Shown one piece after another: positions 9,259 to 17,534 of a stretch of 46,502 nt of DNA. Each line of letters begins with the position of its first letter. The first letter of the stretch is position 1. The position numbers were made by a program, and so were the translations under genes. The DNA is taken from positions 1-46,502 of the forward strand of contig MNYP01000022.1 in the NCBI GenBank assembly GCA_001873135.1. Reading direction: 5' to 3'. The notes under the pieces are model-generated. The model did no database searches and was not told where the DNA came from. It saw only the letters and a program-made list of their open reading frames with translations. Source of the stretch: Helicobacteraceae bacterium CG2_30_36_10 (GTDB taxonomy: Bacteria; Campylobacterota; Campylobacteria; Campylobacterales; Sulfurimonadaceae).

Positions 9259-9465
9259 TTACAACAACTCGTCAGCTATTTTTTCTGAGAGCGCTTGTAA
9301 ATCAACTTTATATTCGCCAGATGCCAAAGACTCTTTAATCTTCTCAACCTTGCTCATATCGCCTTGTTCCAACACATTCATACTTTCTCTTTTTTGAGCT
9401 TTTTGCTCGCCACTATTACTAATATAAGCACTTCTAACAGCTGACCCATTAACTTGTGAAATCAT
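9259..9465 (-). CDS. flgM: Anti-sigma-28 factor FlgM
   Basis: The product has 68 residues. The second half (SKVEKIKESLASGEYKVD, then LQALSEKIADELL) is the conserved C-terminal sigma-28-binding region of FlgM, with two short helices. The N-terminal half is polar and probably disordered. FlgM holds sigma-28 (FliA) inactive until the hook is finished and FlgM is exported or otherwise released. The gene is the first of the flgM-flgN-flgK cluster. Confidence 0.9.
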   Translation of the reverse strand: MISQVNGSAVRSAYISNSGEQKAQKRESMNVLEQGDMSKVEKIKESLASGEYKVDLQALSEKIADELL

Positions 9466-9509
9466 AACTTTTCCTTTACTTTGTCACTCTTGTATTTTAC
9501 CGTACAAGC

Positions 9510-9536
9510 ATATCGACAAATAAGAGAAAATTTGAA
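9510..9536 (-). promoter_or_regulatory. Possible sigma-28 promoter for flgM
   Basis: On the minus strand, TTCAAA (9531-9536) and GTCGATAT (9510-9517) are 13 nt apart. The second element resembles the sigma-28 -10 box (GCCGATAA/CGATAW). The -35 half is imperfect. It sits 45 bases upstream of the flgM start. Autoregulation through sigma-28 would be normal for flgM but is inferred here. Confidence 0.35.
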
Positions 9537-9563
9537 GTAAACTTCCACAAAAAGCCCTATTTT

Positions 9564-9653
9564 TTTTCTAAAGAAAGTTTTTGCTTTGCAAAACCGCATT
9601 TGCTACTTTTCTAAAGAAAGTTTTTGCTTTGCAAAACCGCATTTGCTACTTTT
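9564..9653. repeat. 43-bp tandem duplication covering the end of flgJ
   Basis: The segment 9564-9606 is repeated exactly at 9607-9649, plus four further matching T residues. The right copy contains the flgJ stop codon (9646-9648), and the left copy carries a duplicate of those bases. Each unit also contains GTTTTGC/GCAAAAAC facing arms that can form a small hairpin on the minus strand. Confidence 0.95.
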
Positions 9654-9951
9654 GACTTAAATAGTCATATAACATTTGCGAAAATCCAAAACCGCCGGCA
9701 CTCGCTTTACTCAGTTCATCTCTATACATTGACTTGTAAATTTTATCTCCCGGATCTTTTTGCTGTGAAAAAAGGTCTTTCTCATCTTTCATAGCATTGT
9801 CCATCAACATTTTCACAATGACCGATTCAAAAGCATCTGTCTGCTTTCGTAGTTCAGCATCTTCAGCTTTTGGATTTATTTTAGGAATAGTATGCTGTTG
9901 TGCTAAATGCTGAGATTGAATATTTAAACTACTTAGACCATAAGCACTCAT
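9646..9951 (-). CDS. flgJ: Rod-binding protein FlgJ (single domain)
   Basis: The 101-residue product matches the N-terminal rod-capping domain of FlgJ (residues 34-95, with the LRKQTDAFESVIVKMLMDNA core and ending in the GGFGFSQMLYDYL helix). The C-terminal peptidoglycan hydrolase domain of the enterobacterial protein is absent, as in other Campylobacterota and alphaproteobacteria. It helps assemble the flagellar rod in the periplasm. The start overlaps the flgI stop by one base. The last codons lie in a tandem duplication. Confidence 0.85.
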   Translation of the reverse strand: MSAYGLSSLNIQSQHLAQQHTIPKINPKAEDAELRKQTDAFESVIVKMLMDNAMKDEKDLFSQQKDPGDKIYKSMYRDELSKASAGGFGFSQMLYDYLSQK

Positions 9952-10997
9952 TATATTACCTTCAGTTCGGCAGTTATACTGCCCGCACTTTTCATAGCTT
10001 CTAAAATAGATATTATATCTTTAGGAGTAGCGCCAAGTTTTTGCAAAGACCTAACTAAGTTTGCAACGGTTGTTGTACCCTCTTGCATATAAACCTCATT
10101 TTCATTAAGTCCTATAACCAAATCACTGTCAACTATGAGTGAGCCGGCTGGATTGTTTGAATCAGTGTGTTCTTTTATTTTTATGGTAATATCACCATGT
10201 GTCATTATTACAGGCTTAACTTCAATGTCAACACCAGCAATAATTGTTCCCGTTCTTTCATTGATAATAATCTTGCTATTAGGATTATAGTCCATCTCAA
10301 TCTCTTGAACTTCTGCTAAAAATTCTATCATTGATTTGTGCTCAGGTTTTTTCATTTTCACTGTTCTCGGGTCCATTGCTACCGCAACTTGCGTGTTATA
10401 GAAGTTATTTATGGATTTTTGTACTGACACACAATTTTTAAAACTAGACTCTTTTAGAGAGAGTGTCACATACTCTTGATTATATAAATCAATAGTGATT
10501 TCTCTCTCAACAATACCACCGTTAAAAACCAATCCTGCCGTTGCATGCGACTCGCTTGTGGCACCTCTTGAATTTTTACCGCCAATACTTAGAGCCCCTT
10601 GTGCAAGGGCATAAATCTTACCGTCAACCCCTTTTAAAGGAGTCATTAAAAGTGTTCCGCCCTCAAGTGATTTTGCGTCACCGATAGAAGAGACAAGAAC
10701 ATCAAACTTATCACCCTGTCTAGAAAATGAACCAAGCTTGGCGGTCACAACAACAGCAGCAACATTTTTTGATTTAATATCGATAGGGTTCATGTCAATA
10801 TTCATAGCTTTTAACATGTTAGAAATAGATTGAAGAGTAAATTTTGAAGTAGTTCCGTCACCGGTTTTGTTAAGACCGACAACTAAAGAATAGCCAATAA
10901 TCTGATTCTCACGAACACCGACTATATTGGCAACATCATTGATTTTTGTTGCATAAATAGTCGTACAAGCGAGTATAAATAAAATAATTCTTTTCAT
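9951..10997 (-). CDS. flgI: Flagellar P-ring protein FlgI
   Basis: FlgI forms the periplasmic P ring around the rod. The 348-residue protein has a Sec signal peptide (about 1-16, ending ...TTIYA) and the conserved opening KINDVANIVGVRENQIIGYS, followed by GLVVGL-like VVGLNKTGDGT. Family blocks continue to the C-terminal PKDIISILEAMKSAGSITAE. Length and motifs are standard. Downstream flgJ overlaps by one base. A sigma-54-like site precedes the gene. Confidence 0.96.
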   Translation of the reverse strand: MKRIILFILACTTIYATKINDVANIVGVRENQIIGYSLVVGLNKTGDGTTSKFTLQSISNMLKAMNIDMNPIDIKSKNVAAVVVTAKLGSFSRQGDKFDVLVSSIGDAKSLEGGTLLMTPLKGVDGKIYALAQGALSIGGKNSRGATSESHATAGLVFNGGIVEREITIDLYNQEYVTLSLKESSFKNCVSVQKSINNFYNTQVAVAMDPRTVKMKKPEHKSMIEFLAEVQEIEMDYNPNSKIIINERTGTIIAGVDIEVKPVIMTHGDITIKIKEHTDSNNPAGSLIVDSDLVIGLNENEVYMQEGTTTVANLVRSLQKLGATPKDIISILEAMKSAGSITAELKVI

Positions 10998-11021
10998 AAC
11001 TAATCCTTAAGTTATAAAAGA

Positions 11022-11038
11022 TAGCAATTATTATTCCA
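11022..11038 (-). promoter_or_regulatory. Candidate sigma-54 promoter for flgI
   Basis: On the minus strand the sequence TGGAATAATAATTGCTA has GG and GC separated by exactly 10 nt, with the TTGCT form of the -12 element. The -24 half lacks the usual CAC after TGG. It sits about 25-40 bases before the flgI start. Rod, ring and hook genes of Campylobacter and Helicobacter are sigma-54 dependent, which supports the reading. Confidence 0.5.
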
Positions 11039-11056
11039 CTTTTAGGCACTTAAAGC

Positions 11057-11650
11057 CTACTCAACTACTTCAAAATAGGTTAAACTTGTATTTCCAAACT
11101 TTTTAGATTTTTTCTTTTGATACTCACCTACGGTTTCGGGTAGTTCTAAACCTGTCATATGCTCGATTATAATGAGTTTAACTACCTCTAACGGAAGTGA
11201 AGCTATCATACTAATCATCTTTAGGTAAATATCTTGCATCCCCTCTCTTATGCTGAATGGGGGATCTATATAAAAATATGCCTGCGTCTCATTTTTCTTT
11301 AAACTTGACACAACAGTTTTCATATTGTCAAAACTGTCGCCGCTAAAAACTTCACAGCAACGAGGGTCTGTTACAGAAATATTTTCTTTTAAAACTTTGA
11401 GAGCTTCACGATCACGCTCCATAAAAATAATCTTTTTAGCTCCGCGGCTTAGGGCTTCCAAGCCTATTGAGCCGCTTCCCGAGAAGACCTCAACAAAAGT
11501 AGCATCTATTATTTCAAACTGTATAGTGTTAAAAAAAGATTCTAGGACTATGCTTTTTGAACTTCTTGTGGTCTCAGATGAGGGCAATTTTAGAGTTTTT
11601 CCTTTAAATTTTCCCATCACGATTTTTTTAGTAAGAGGTTTATTTTTCAT
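11057..11650 (-). CDS. rsmD: 16S rRNA (guanine-N2)-methyltransferase RsmD
   Basis: A 197-residue Rossmann methyltransferase with the order expected for RsmD. GKFKGKTLKLP is near the start and the TRSSK segment follows. SAM motif I is VEVFSGSGSIGLEALSRGA (about 68-86), and the catalytic NPPY-type motif appears as IDPPF (about 128-132). RsmD methylates G966 of 16S rRNA in small-subunit assembly. The start at 11650 overlaps the preceding gene by 11 bp; Met12 (MGKFKGK) is an alternative. No strong ribosome site separates the two. Confidence 0.9.
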   Translation of the reverse strand: MKNKPLTKKIVMGKFKGKTLKLPSSETTRSSKSIVLESFFNTIQFEIIDATFVEVFSGSGSIGLEALSRGAKKIIFMERDREALKVLKENISVTDPRCCEVFSGDSFDNMKTVVSSLKKNETQAYFYIDPPFSIREGMQDIYLKMISMIASLPLEVVKLIIIEHMTGLELPETVGEYQKKKSKKFGNTSLTYFEVVE

Positions 11651-12005
11651 AAAATGCTTTCACTGCTTTTAAAATATTTTTCTGATATTCTGCTGTTAAA
11701 AATTCTATCCGTTTTTCTAAAATATCGAAATTTAAAGGTTCTTCTGCCTCTTCATCGTCTTCAATTGTGTCGCCGTTTATCTTTTTGTATTTGTTATCAA
11801 GTGCAAGCAGAAGCTGAGACTTTGAAAACGGTTTTATTAAGTCAGAATTTTTCTCACTTGAGATATAAAAACATCTCTCATCATTCAGACATTTAACATC
11901 TCTAACAACTATATCACACTGCTTTTTAGAACTTATATATTTAGCTAAAAGCATCTCTAAAGATTTTTGTAATAGCGGTGATTTGCACTCAACTGCGACT
12001 TTCAT
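11640..12005 (-). CDS. Conserved hypothetical protein upstream of rsmD
   Basis: A 121-residue soluble protein of unknown function. The start chosen is the ATG at 12003-12005, because AAGGAA lies 7 nt before it and the product then begins MKVAVECKSPLLQ. A longer in-frame reading starts at 12041 with no comparable ribosome site. The chain has an acidic low-complexity stretch (EDDEEAEEP) about two thirds along and a helical, lysine-rich end. It overlaps rsmD by 11 bp and is probably coupled to it. I recognise no domain. Confidence 0.7.
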   Translation of the reverse strand: MKVAVECKSPLLQKSLEMLLAKYISSKKQCDIVVRDVKCLNDERCFYISSEKNSDLIKPFSKSQLLLALDNKYKKINGDTIEDDEEAEEPLNFDILEKRIEFLTAEYQKNILKAVKAFYEK

Positions 12006-12089
12006 AAATTTCCTTGTAAATAATAATCGATACTTTATCAAATTAATACATTATATACAAATATACTAACAAAAAAGCACGCTCATCCC

Positions 12090-12097
12090 GGCATGTG
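12090..12097 (-). repeat. CACATGCC motif, copy 2 (intergenic)
   Basis: The extended minus-strand sequence is TATTCCACATGCCGGG. It lies in the 177-bp divergent spacer before the DUF342 gene. No inverted partner is nearby. Confidence 0.8.
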
Positions 12098-12182
12098 GAA
12101 TACTCCAATATACGATGCAACACAGTTTATTACATATTTTTTATATTTAGTCGATTTCTTCGTATAAAAAATTAAAATAAAG

Positions 12183-14054
12183 ATGCACTGTATGATAACC
12201 CCTGTCACTCTCACTACTAACAATGTTTCAAAGGAGTTAATGCAAATTGCAAGGCAAAACAATATATCTGTCTCTGAACTTTACATTAACATCCGCTCTG
12301 TTGAGACCTTTCTTAAAGATTCTAACCTAGATTCTGAGTCGGATTTAGTTGAAATACATGCTAAAGATTTTGATAAATACCGACAAGAGGTATCTCTAAG
12401 AGATAATACTATTGAATTTGAGCAAGAGTACACCATAGAGATAAAATTCAAAGAAGAAGCTTATCCGTTTAAAAGCATGATTACTGAAATAGAGTTTGAA
12501 GACAATGATACTTGTGCATATTTAGTCATTAAAAAAGGCTCAAGACTGCACTATTACAAGGAGCTTTATAATGATTTCTTAAGCTTCATTACCGAACAAA
12601 AAATACGATCAAATCTAATGCTTTATCTCTTTGATGTAGATTATAAAAGTACGATTAAGCAGTTTGTAGATGTAATAGAAAAAGTTAAAAGCATAACATT
12701 TAAAGAAGATAAAAAAATTCTGGTTTCACAAGGCTTAAAAGAGATAGAATCGGTAACTTCTGAAATTTTCATGGCTATTGAAAAAAACAATCCTACCGGC
12801 GATGAAGATAATGAAGGAAGAGTTAACTACTCAAATAGAGGATTTTTACTAAGTTGTTCAGCAGGCGAAGAGTTATTTGAGTTTACTAAACCTCAGCAAG
12901 GGCAACACGGAAGAACATGCAAAGGCAAGATAATAGAAGTTGAACTTATAGATTTAGACACAAAGCCTGTGTTTACGGTTGAAAACAACATTGAAGTGCA
13001 AGAGAGTTTTGAAAATATAAAATATCTATCTAGCAAAAGTGGCTATCTTGTGAAAACAGGAGATCAGTATGGCGTTTCAAACAGCATCGACGTGGATGAA
13101 ATTTCTTTTAGGACAACAGGGACCATTAACACTGATTTAGACTCTGAAATATCTATAAACGTAATAAAGAACAATCCTTTAGAAGATGCTGTAGAGGAAG
13201 GTATGCACGTAAAAGTTCAAAACCTTTGTATTCAGGGAAGTATTGGACCTAAGACTCAAATTCAAACACGTAATTTATCCATAACCGGGCAATCACATCA
13301 TGAGTCATCCATTAAGTGTGTTAATGCAAACATAGGACTTCATAGAGGCAAAGCAGTAGGGAGAAAAATTGAGGTTACTACACTAGACGGTGGCGAGATT
13401 ATCGCGGACATTGCGATTGTCAAGAATTGCCTGCGCGGGAAAATCAGAGCTAAAACTATTGAAATCGGGACACTTGGTTCACATGTTGTCATGGAAGCAT
13501 CCCAATATATTCAAATTGAGAAAGTAAAAGGCGAAGAGAATACCTTTATAATTGATCCCTTAATCACCGGTGCTTTTGATAATAGAGAGGATGATGAAGC
13601 TTATTTAAGCAAACTAAAGGATGAGTTGGCTCTTTTAGTAGAAGCGTTTAAAAGTAGCACAGAGCAAGTCAAAAAAAATTTAGAGCCATGTAAAAGAATA
13701 CAAAAAGCGATTATTGCAAGCAAAAACAAAGGAGTTGAAATCTCTTCAACTCTTATTGAAAAATTTAAGTCGTGCAGGGTTATGCAGGTACGCTACAAAA
13801 AGCTAAAAGAGAATGTTGCGTATAAAAAGAGTCAGTGCGAGGGGCTGGAGAAAAAAATATTTAATAATGACTCAAATATCTTTGATGCTAAAATCGTACT
13901 AAACGAACCTATTAATGGCTATAACCATATTATCTATAAACTAAATAAACCTCATATAGAGATTAATCTCACTACGGATGAGAGCATGAAGAAAAAGATA
14001 TTTAAACTTATAAGAGATGAAGAAGATATTTTGAAAATTGTGAATATTTCATAA
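12183..14054 (+). CDS. DUF342 / FapA-like protein
   Basis: The 623-residue soluble protein resembles the DUF342 (flagellar assembly protein A) family. The middle part (about 210-430) contains GFLLSCSAGEELFEF and GRTCKGK, followed by repetitive beta-strand sequence such as HVKVQNLCIQGSIGP. This is consistent with the stacked beta-helical domain of the family. Residues about 480-570 form a predicted coiled coil. The role of DUF342 proteins is poorly defined; links to flagella and polysaccharide have been proposed. ATG at 12183 or 12192 are both possible and neither has a strong ribosome site. Its stop overlaps the convergent DnaQ-like gene by 6 bp. Confidence 0.7.
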   Translation: MHCMITPVTLTTNNVSKELMQIARQNNISVSELYINIRSVETFLKDSNLDSESDLVEIHAKDFDKYRQEVSLRDNTIEFEQEYTIEIKFKEEAYPFKSMITEIEFEDNDTCAYLVIKKGSRLHYYKELYNDFLSFITEQKIRSNLMLYLFDVDYKSTIKQFVDVIEKVKSITFKEDKKILVSQGLKEIESVTSEIFMAIEKNNPTGDEDNEGRVNYSNRGFLLSCSAGEELFEFTKPQQGQHGRTCKGKIIEVELIDLDTKPVFTVENNIEVQESFENIKYLSSKSGYLVKTGDQYGVSNSIDVDEISFRTTGTINTDLDSEISINVIKNNPLEDAVEEGMHVKVQNLCIQGSIGPKTQIQTRNLSITGQSHHESSIKCVNANIGLHRGKAVGRKIEVTTLDGGEIIADIAIVKNCLRGKIRAKTIEIGTLGSHVVMEASQYIQIEKVKGEENTFIIDPLITGAFDNREDDEAYLSKLKDELALLVEAFKSSTEQVKKNLEPCKRIQKAIIASKNKGVEISSTLIEKFKSCRVMQVRYKKLKENVAYKKSQCEGLEKKIFNNDSNIFDAKIVLNEPINGYNHIIYKLNKPHIEINLTTDESMKKKIFKLIRDEEDILKIVNIS

Positions 14055-14807
14055 ATTTGCTTGCAGATAATAATCTATACTATATTTTAAATCTTCATTT
14101 AAATCCAAAATATTTGCTAACATCCACTCTAAATATCCCCGGTCGCACACACTAATCTCTTCAATATATCTGCCACTATATTTTCCAAACTCAAACTTTT
14201 GCATTAAAACATTTTTAAAACTAAGCGCTGTCATCTCCTCTTTAGTAGCACTCTCTAAAAGGTATTCGTACAATATTTTAACAATCACAGCATCATGTAA
14301 AGCATGATGAGCCAGTAGTACATTTTCAATTGCACACCCCAAGAGTACTTCCTCGCTTGTGCTCACAGCGCATGCCAAGCTTTGTGCTTTTTCACTCTTA
14401 TAAAGTTTCAACTCATACCTTAGCAACTGCAGAGAGTAACCCTCACACTCAGGAATGAGATGTTTTGAAACTCTTAGCGTATCTATAACATTGCCAAGAA
14501 AAGTAAATCCACATGCCAAGAGCATTTGTAAATTATACTTTATATTATGAGAGACTAAAGTAGTAGTAGGTAAATTATATTCGCATAAAAATTTATATGC
14601 TTCGCTCTCTTGTAATTTTGGCTTATTTTTTAGCATCTCATTTGTTATATGGTTAATACTTGAGGCTTTAGGCGATATTTTTTTGCCCTCGTACACTAAA
14701 TCATACTTTGTAGTTATCTCTTGGGCGCCAACGGCTATTAAGCCGATGGAAACAATTTTGTCTTTCGCTTCTAAACCCGTAGTCTCAAGGTCTAAAAATA
14801 TTAGCAT
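14049..14807 (-). CDS. DnaQ-like 3'-5' exonuclease domain protein with altered ExoII motif
   Basis: A 252-residue protein of the DEDDh exonuclease fold (polymerase III epsilon superfamily). ExoI is FLDLETTG (Asp6, Glu8) and ExoIII is HHALHD (His167, Asp172). The ExoII segment reads SHNIKYNLQML, with Asn92 where the family has a metal-binding Asp, so activity may be reduced or use another residue. The start at 14807 is chosen because GAAGG precedes it and ExoI follows at once; upstream codons in the same frame only overlap the neighbouring membrane gene. It overlaps that gene by 7 bp and carries one CACATGCC copy, read as LACGF. Confidence 0.8.
   Translation of the reverse strand: MLIFLDLETTGLEAKDKIVSIGLIAVGAQEITTKYDLVYEGKKISPKASSINHITNEMLKNKPKLQESEAYKFLCEYNLPTTTLVSHNIKYNLQMLLACGFTFLGNVIDTLRVSKHLIPECEGYSLQLLRYELKLYKSEKAQSLACAVSTSEEVLLGCAIENVLLAHHALHDAVIVKILYEYLLESATKEEMTALSFKNVLMQKFEFGKYSGRYIEEISVCDRGYLEWMLANILDLNEDLKYSIDYYLQANL
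14510..14517 (+). repeat. CACATGCC motif, copy 3
   Basis: Extended sequence AAATCCACATGCCAAGAG, inside the DnaQ-like gene, where the opposite strand codes LLACGF. Confidence 0.85.
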
Positions 14808-15340
14808 CTTTTTACCTTCACCCTTGTACAGCGCGAACCCATCATTATAAATGAAAAATAGCCCGCAACCAGAACAAAGCCAAATAACCAGTAAATAGTA
14901 AACCATTCAAAGACGCCATTTAAAGATGTGAACATATATGTATATGCCAATGATAAAATCATAAAAGAACCGACGAGCCAGATAAGGAGCATAAACCACT
15001 TTCTCCAGACTTTTATAAGGTCTCCATATCCTATCTCTTGTAAAACTTCATCTCTTTTGCAGTTTAAAAGTTTGAGTTCATATCCGGCATGTGGATTGTT
15101 GAAAATATATTTTAAACTTCTAAAAAGAGCCACTAAAAATGTAAAATTCCAAAGCAGAGCAAACCAGAATTTAAAGAGGTCAAAAAGTGCTGTTACAACT
15201 TCCTCATTAGGAGTTGGCATTCCCTGATTGAAGTACAAAAAAAGAGTTATCAAAAAAGAAAATCCACATGCCAGAACTAAACTGCACACAGTGACTCTCA
15301 AAGCCCAACTGAGCCATAACAAGAGGTAGAATTTACTCAT
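14801..15340 (-). CDS. Four-helix membrane protein, function unknown
   Basis: A 179-residue protein with hydrophobic segments at about 8-35, 55-73, 112-132 and 143-165, so probably an inner-membrane protein with four helices and a cytoplasmic loop rich in Lys and Arg. No catalytic motif or family was recognised. It overlaps the upstream gene by 4 nt (ATGA) and the downstream exonuclease by 7 bp, so the three are likely one transcript. Two CACATGCC copies lie inside it, producing LACGF in the first helix and NPHAG in the loop. Confidence 0.75.
   Translation of the reverse strand: MSKFYLLLWLSWALRVTVCSLVLACGFSFLITLFLYFNQGMPTPNEEVVTALFDLFKFWFALLWNFTFLVALFRSLKYIFNNPHAGYELKLLNCKRDEVLQEIGYGDLIKVWRKWFMLLIWLVGSFMILSLAYTYMFTSLNGVFEWFTIYWLFGFVLVAGYFSFIMMGSRCTRVKVKRC
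15086..15093 (-). repeat. CACATGCC motif, copy 4
   Basis: Extended minus-strand sequence CAATCCACATGCCGGA, in the membrane-protein gene, read as NPHAG. Confidence 0.85.
15265..15272 (+). repeat. CACATGCC motif, copy 5
   Basis: Extended sequence AAATCCACATGCCAGAA, in the same membrane-protein gene as copy 4 but in opposite orientation, read as LACGF. Confidence 0.85.
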
Positions 15341-15765
15341 GATTTATTGTTAAAAGGCAGCAGCATTTCATGGTAATGCTCTAGAGTCATAAAGCTTTTT
15401 TCAAACCTGTAACGCAGAATAAACTCTACTACTTTATTTTTTAACTCTTCATCTACGCCCTCAACACGTCCAAAATATGCCAATGAAATATTTTTGCTTT
15501 TAACTACTGCCTCTTTATCATAACTAATAGCTAGAATTTGTAAATATTTACCCTCTTTTATCTCCCCTAAATTTTCGCTCAGAAGTGAAGCACCGGAGAG
15601 ATTTACAGCTTTAAAGTGAAAGAGTTCCTCAAAACTTTGTACCTTTTTATCTATATTGATTTCTTTATATAAATTTTGTAAAATTATCAAATTATCTTTT
15701 CTTGCTATTTCATAACCGGAAATTTTATTCGTTAAATTTTTTAATCTGTCTAAGGCTGAACTCAA
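15337..15765 (-). CDS. Hypothetical protein, probable TTG start
   Basis: The likely product is 142 residues, beginning at a TTG (15763-15765) that has AAAGGA 8 nt upstream; it then starts (M)SSALDRLKNL. An upstream ATG at 15828 would add 21 residues without a ribosome site and would run into the divergent murA promoter region. The protein is soluble and mixed alpha/beta, with no family that I recognise. The stop overlaps the start of the four-helix membrane protein (ATGA), suggesting coupling. Confidence 0.65.
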   Translation of the reverse strand: MSSALDRLKNLTNKISGYEIARKDNLIILQNLYKEINIDKKVQSFEELFHFKAVNLSGASLLSENLGEIKEGKYLQILAISYDKEAVVKSKNISLAYFGRVEGVDEELKNKVVEFILRYRFEKSFMTLEHYHEMLLPFNNKS

Positions 15766-15812
15766 TATATTTTCCTTTTGGATTAGTACAAAAGTATATC
15801 GTAAAAGAGGCA

Positions 15813-15845
15813 TATAATAGAAAAACAAGCTATAAAAGATATAAT
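15813..15845 (+). promoter_or_regulatory. Candidate -10 boxes for murA
   Basis: Two perfect TATAAT hexamers, at 15813-15818 and 15840-15845, lie in the 112-bp divergent spacer upstream of murA. Neither has a good -35 at normal distance, as is common in Campylobacterota promoters. Which one is used cannot be decided. Confidence 0.4.
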
Positions 15846-15877
15846 ATCAAGAATGAAATTAGCTTTAAAAGAGAATA

Positions 15878-17140
15878 ATGGACTATTTACAAATAGAGGG
15901 CATTAAATCCCTAAACGGAACTATAAAAATTTCAGGTGCAAAAAATGCATCTTTACCGCTAATTGCTATGACTATCTTAGCAAAGAACAGTGTTAATATT
16001 AAAAACCTCCCCAACGTTGCAGATATAAAAACTCTCTTAAAACTTCTCTCCAATCTTGGTGCAAAGTGTGATTTTCTAGAGGACAGAGTTGTAGTAGATA
16101 CTGCAACTTTAACTGAGACCAAAGCAACCTATGATATCGTTAAAACTATGAGAGCTTCTATTTTGGTGCTTGGTCCAATATTGACGAGATTTGGACACTG
16201 TGAAGTTTCTCTTCCGGGTGGTTGTGCCATAGGTCAAAGACCGATTGATCTACACCTAAAAGCCTTGGAGCAGATGGGCGCTAAGATAAAAATAAAAGCC
16301 GGTTACGTTCAAGCAAGTGCTCCAAATGGCCTAAAGGGTTGCAATATCATTTTTGACAAAATCACCGTTACAGGAACAGCGAACATTGTAATGGCAGCAG
16401 CATTGGCTACTGGAAAGACTACGATTACAAATGCGGCGAGAGAGCCTGAAGTTGTTCAACTTTGTGAGATACTCAATGCTAGCGGTGTAACCATTGAAGG
16501 GATTGGAACTGCAATTCTAACTATTTATGGAACATCACAAGAACTCATAAACATAAAAGAGTTTTCTATAATACCTGACCGTATTGAGGCGGGAACTTAT
16601 CTTTGCGGTGGAGCTATCACAAAATCAGAACTAACATTAGAAAATACTAAAGCTGAGCATCTTGGGGCAGTCATTGCAAAACTAGAAGAGATGGGCAGTA
16701 CTTTTAAAATCACTAAAAACTCTATTACAATTTACCCTTCACAAGTCATCAAGCCCGTAAAAATAATCACTCAAGAGTACCCTGGCTTTCCAACAGATAT
16801 GCAAGCACAGTTCCTAGCTCTTGCCACCCAAGCAGATGGCACTTCTATTATAGAAGAGCGGCTGTTTGAAAACCGGTTTATGCATGTTAGTGAACTTCAA
16901 AGAATGGGTGCAGAGATAAGTTTAAACGGAAATGTTGCAACTGTTAGCGGCAAAAGTCAACTCAGCGGAGCCGATGTTATGGCAACTGATTTAAGAGCAT
17001 CAAGTGCTTTAGTTTTAGCTGCACTTGTTTCAGAGGGAACTACAAATATACACCGTATTTATCACCTTGATCGCGGCTATGACTCTTTAGAGCAAAAACT
17101 TAAAGGCGTTGGAGCAAAAATCACTCGACTAAAAGAGTAA
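15878..17140 (+). CDS. murA: UDP-N-acetylglucosamine 1-carboxyvinyltransferase
   Basis: MurA transfers enolpyruvate from PEP to UDP-GlcNAc, the first committed step of peptidoglycan synthesis in the cytoplasm. The 420-residue length is standard. The opening is [20 protein letters not shown], containing the substrate-binding Lys-Asn pair (Lys22-Asn23). The active-site loop is [11 protein letters not shown] with Cys116, the residue attacked by fosfomycin. The late motif [12 protein letters not shown] near residue 302 is also typical. It is transcribed away from the neighbouring unknown genes and converges on hspR. Confidence 0.97.
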   Translation: MDYLQIEGIKSLNGTIKISGAKNASLPLIAMTILAKNSVNIKNLPNVADIKTLLKLLSNLGAKCDFLEDRVVVDTATLTETKATYDIVKTMRASILVLGPILTRFGHCEVSLPGGCAIGQRPIDLHLKALEQMGAKIKIKAGYVQASAPNGLKGCNIIFDKITVTGTANIVMAAALATGKTTITNAAREPEVVQLCEILNASGVTIEGIGTAILTIYGTSQELINIKEFSIIPDRIEAGTYLCGGAITKSELTLENTKAEHLGAVIAKLEEMGSTFKITKNSITIYPSQVIKPVKIITQEYPGFPTDMQAQFLALATQADGTSIIEERLFENRFMHVSELQRMGAEISLNGNVATVSGKSQLSGADVMATDLRASSALVLAALVSEGTTNIHRIYHLDRGYDSLEQKLKGVGAKITRLKE

Positions 17141-17162
17141 AATCGAAGAAGTTCTACTCTTT
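17132..17162. terminator. Bidirectional hairpin between murA and hspR
   Basis: AAAGAGTA (17132-17139) pairs with TACTCTTT (17155-17162) across a 15-nt loop. Both stop codons lie in the arms or just beside them. T-rich sequence follows on the murA side. The loop is long for an intrinsic terminator. Confidence 0.45.
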
Positions 17163-17531
17163 AAATATAATCATCTCGTAAATACTTTTTTTTGTAACTA
17201 GTGCTTTATTAGGTGAGACAGAGTAAGACTTTTTAGCTTTAGCTACTTCTTGTTTTAACTCTGCCATACCTTGTTCCATCTCATCCACATTTACTTTGAG
17301 TCTCAGTATAATATCAACACCTGCAAGATTGACGCCAAGTTCACGAGTAAGTCTAAGTATAAGTTTTATTCTATCGATATCCCTTTGTGAATATAATCTG
17401 ATACGACCGTCTGATCTGGAGGGGCATACCAGATTTTCTCTTTCATATTGACGCAGAGTTTGTGGATGTATATCTAAAATTTTGGCAACAATACTTATTA
17501 GATAAACGGGTTCATCGTAGTGATGCATCAT
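17154..17531 (-). CDS. hspR: Heat-shock repressor HspR (MerR family)
   Basis: A 125-residue MerR-type regulator. A helix-turn-helix spans about 8-30 (ISIVAKILDIHPQTLRQYER), followed by a wing with SRSDGRIRLYSQRDI and a C-terminal helical, lysine-rich tail. This is the HspR subgroup, which represses chaperone genes through HAIR inverted repeats. The gene follows cbpA with 3 nt between stop and start, the same cbpA-hspR arrangement as in Helicobacter pylori. A HAIR-like operator lies over the promoter of this operon, which suggests autorepression. Confidence 0.9.
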   Translation of the reverse strand: MMHHYDEPVYLISIVAKILDIHPQTLRQYERENLVCPSRSDGRIRLYSQRDIDRIKLILRLTRELGVNLAGVDIILRLKVNVDEMEQGMAELKQEVAKAKKSYSVSPNKALVTKKSIYEMIIFKE

Positions 17532-17534
17532 GTT

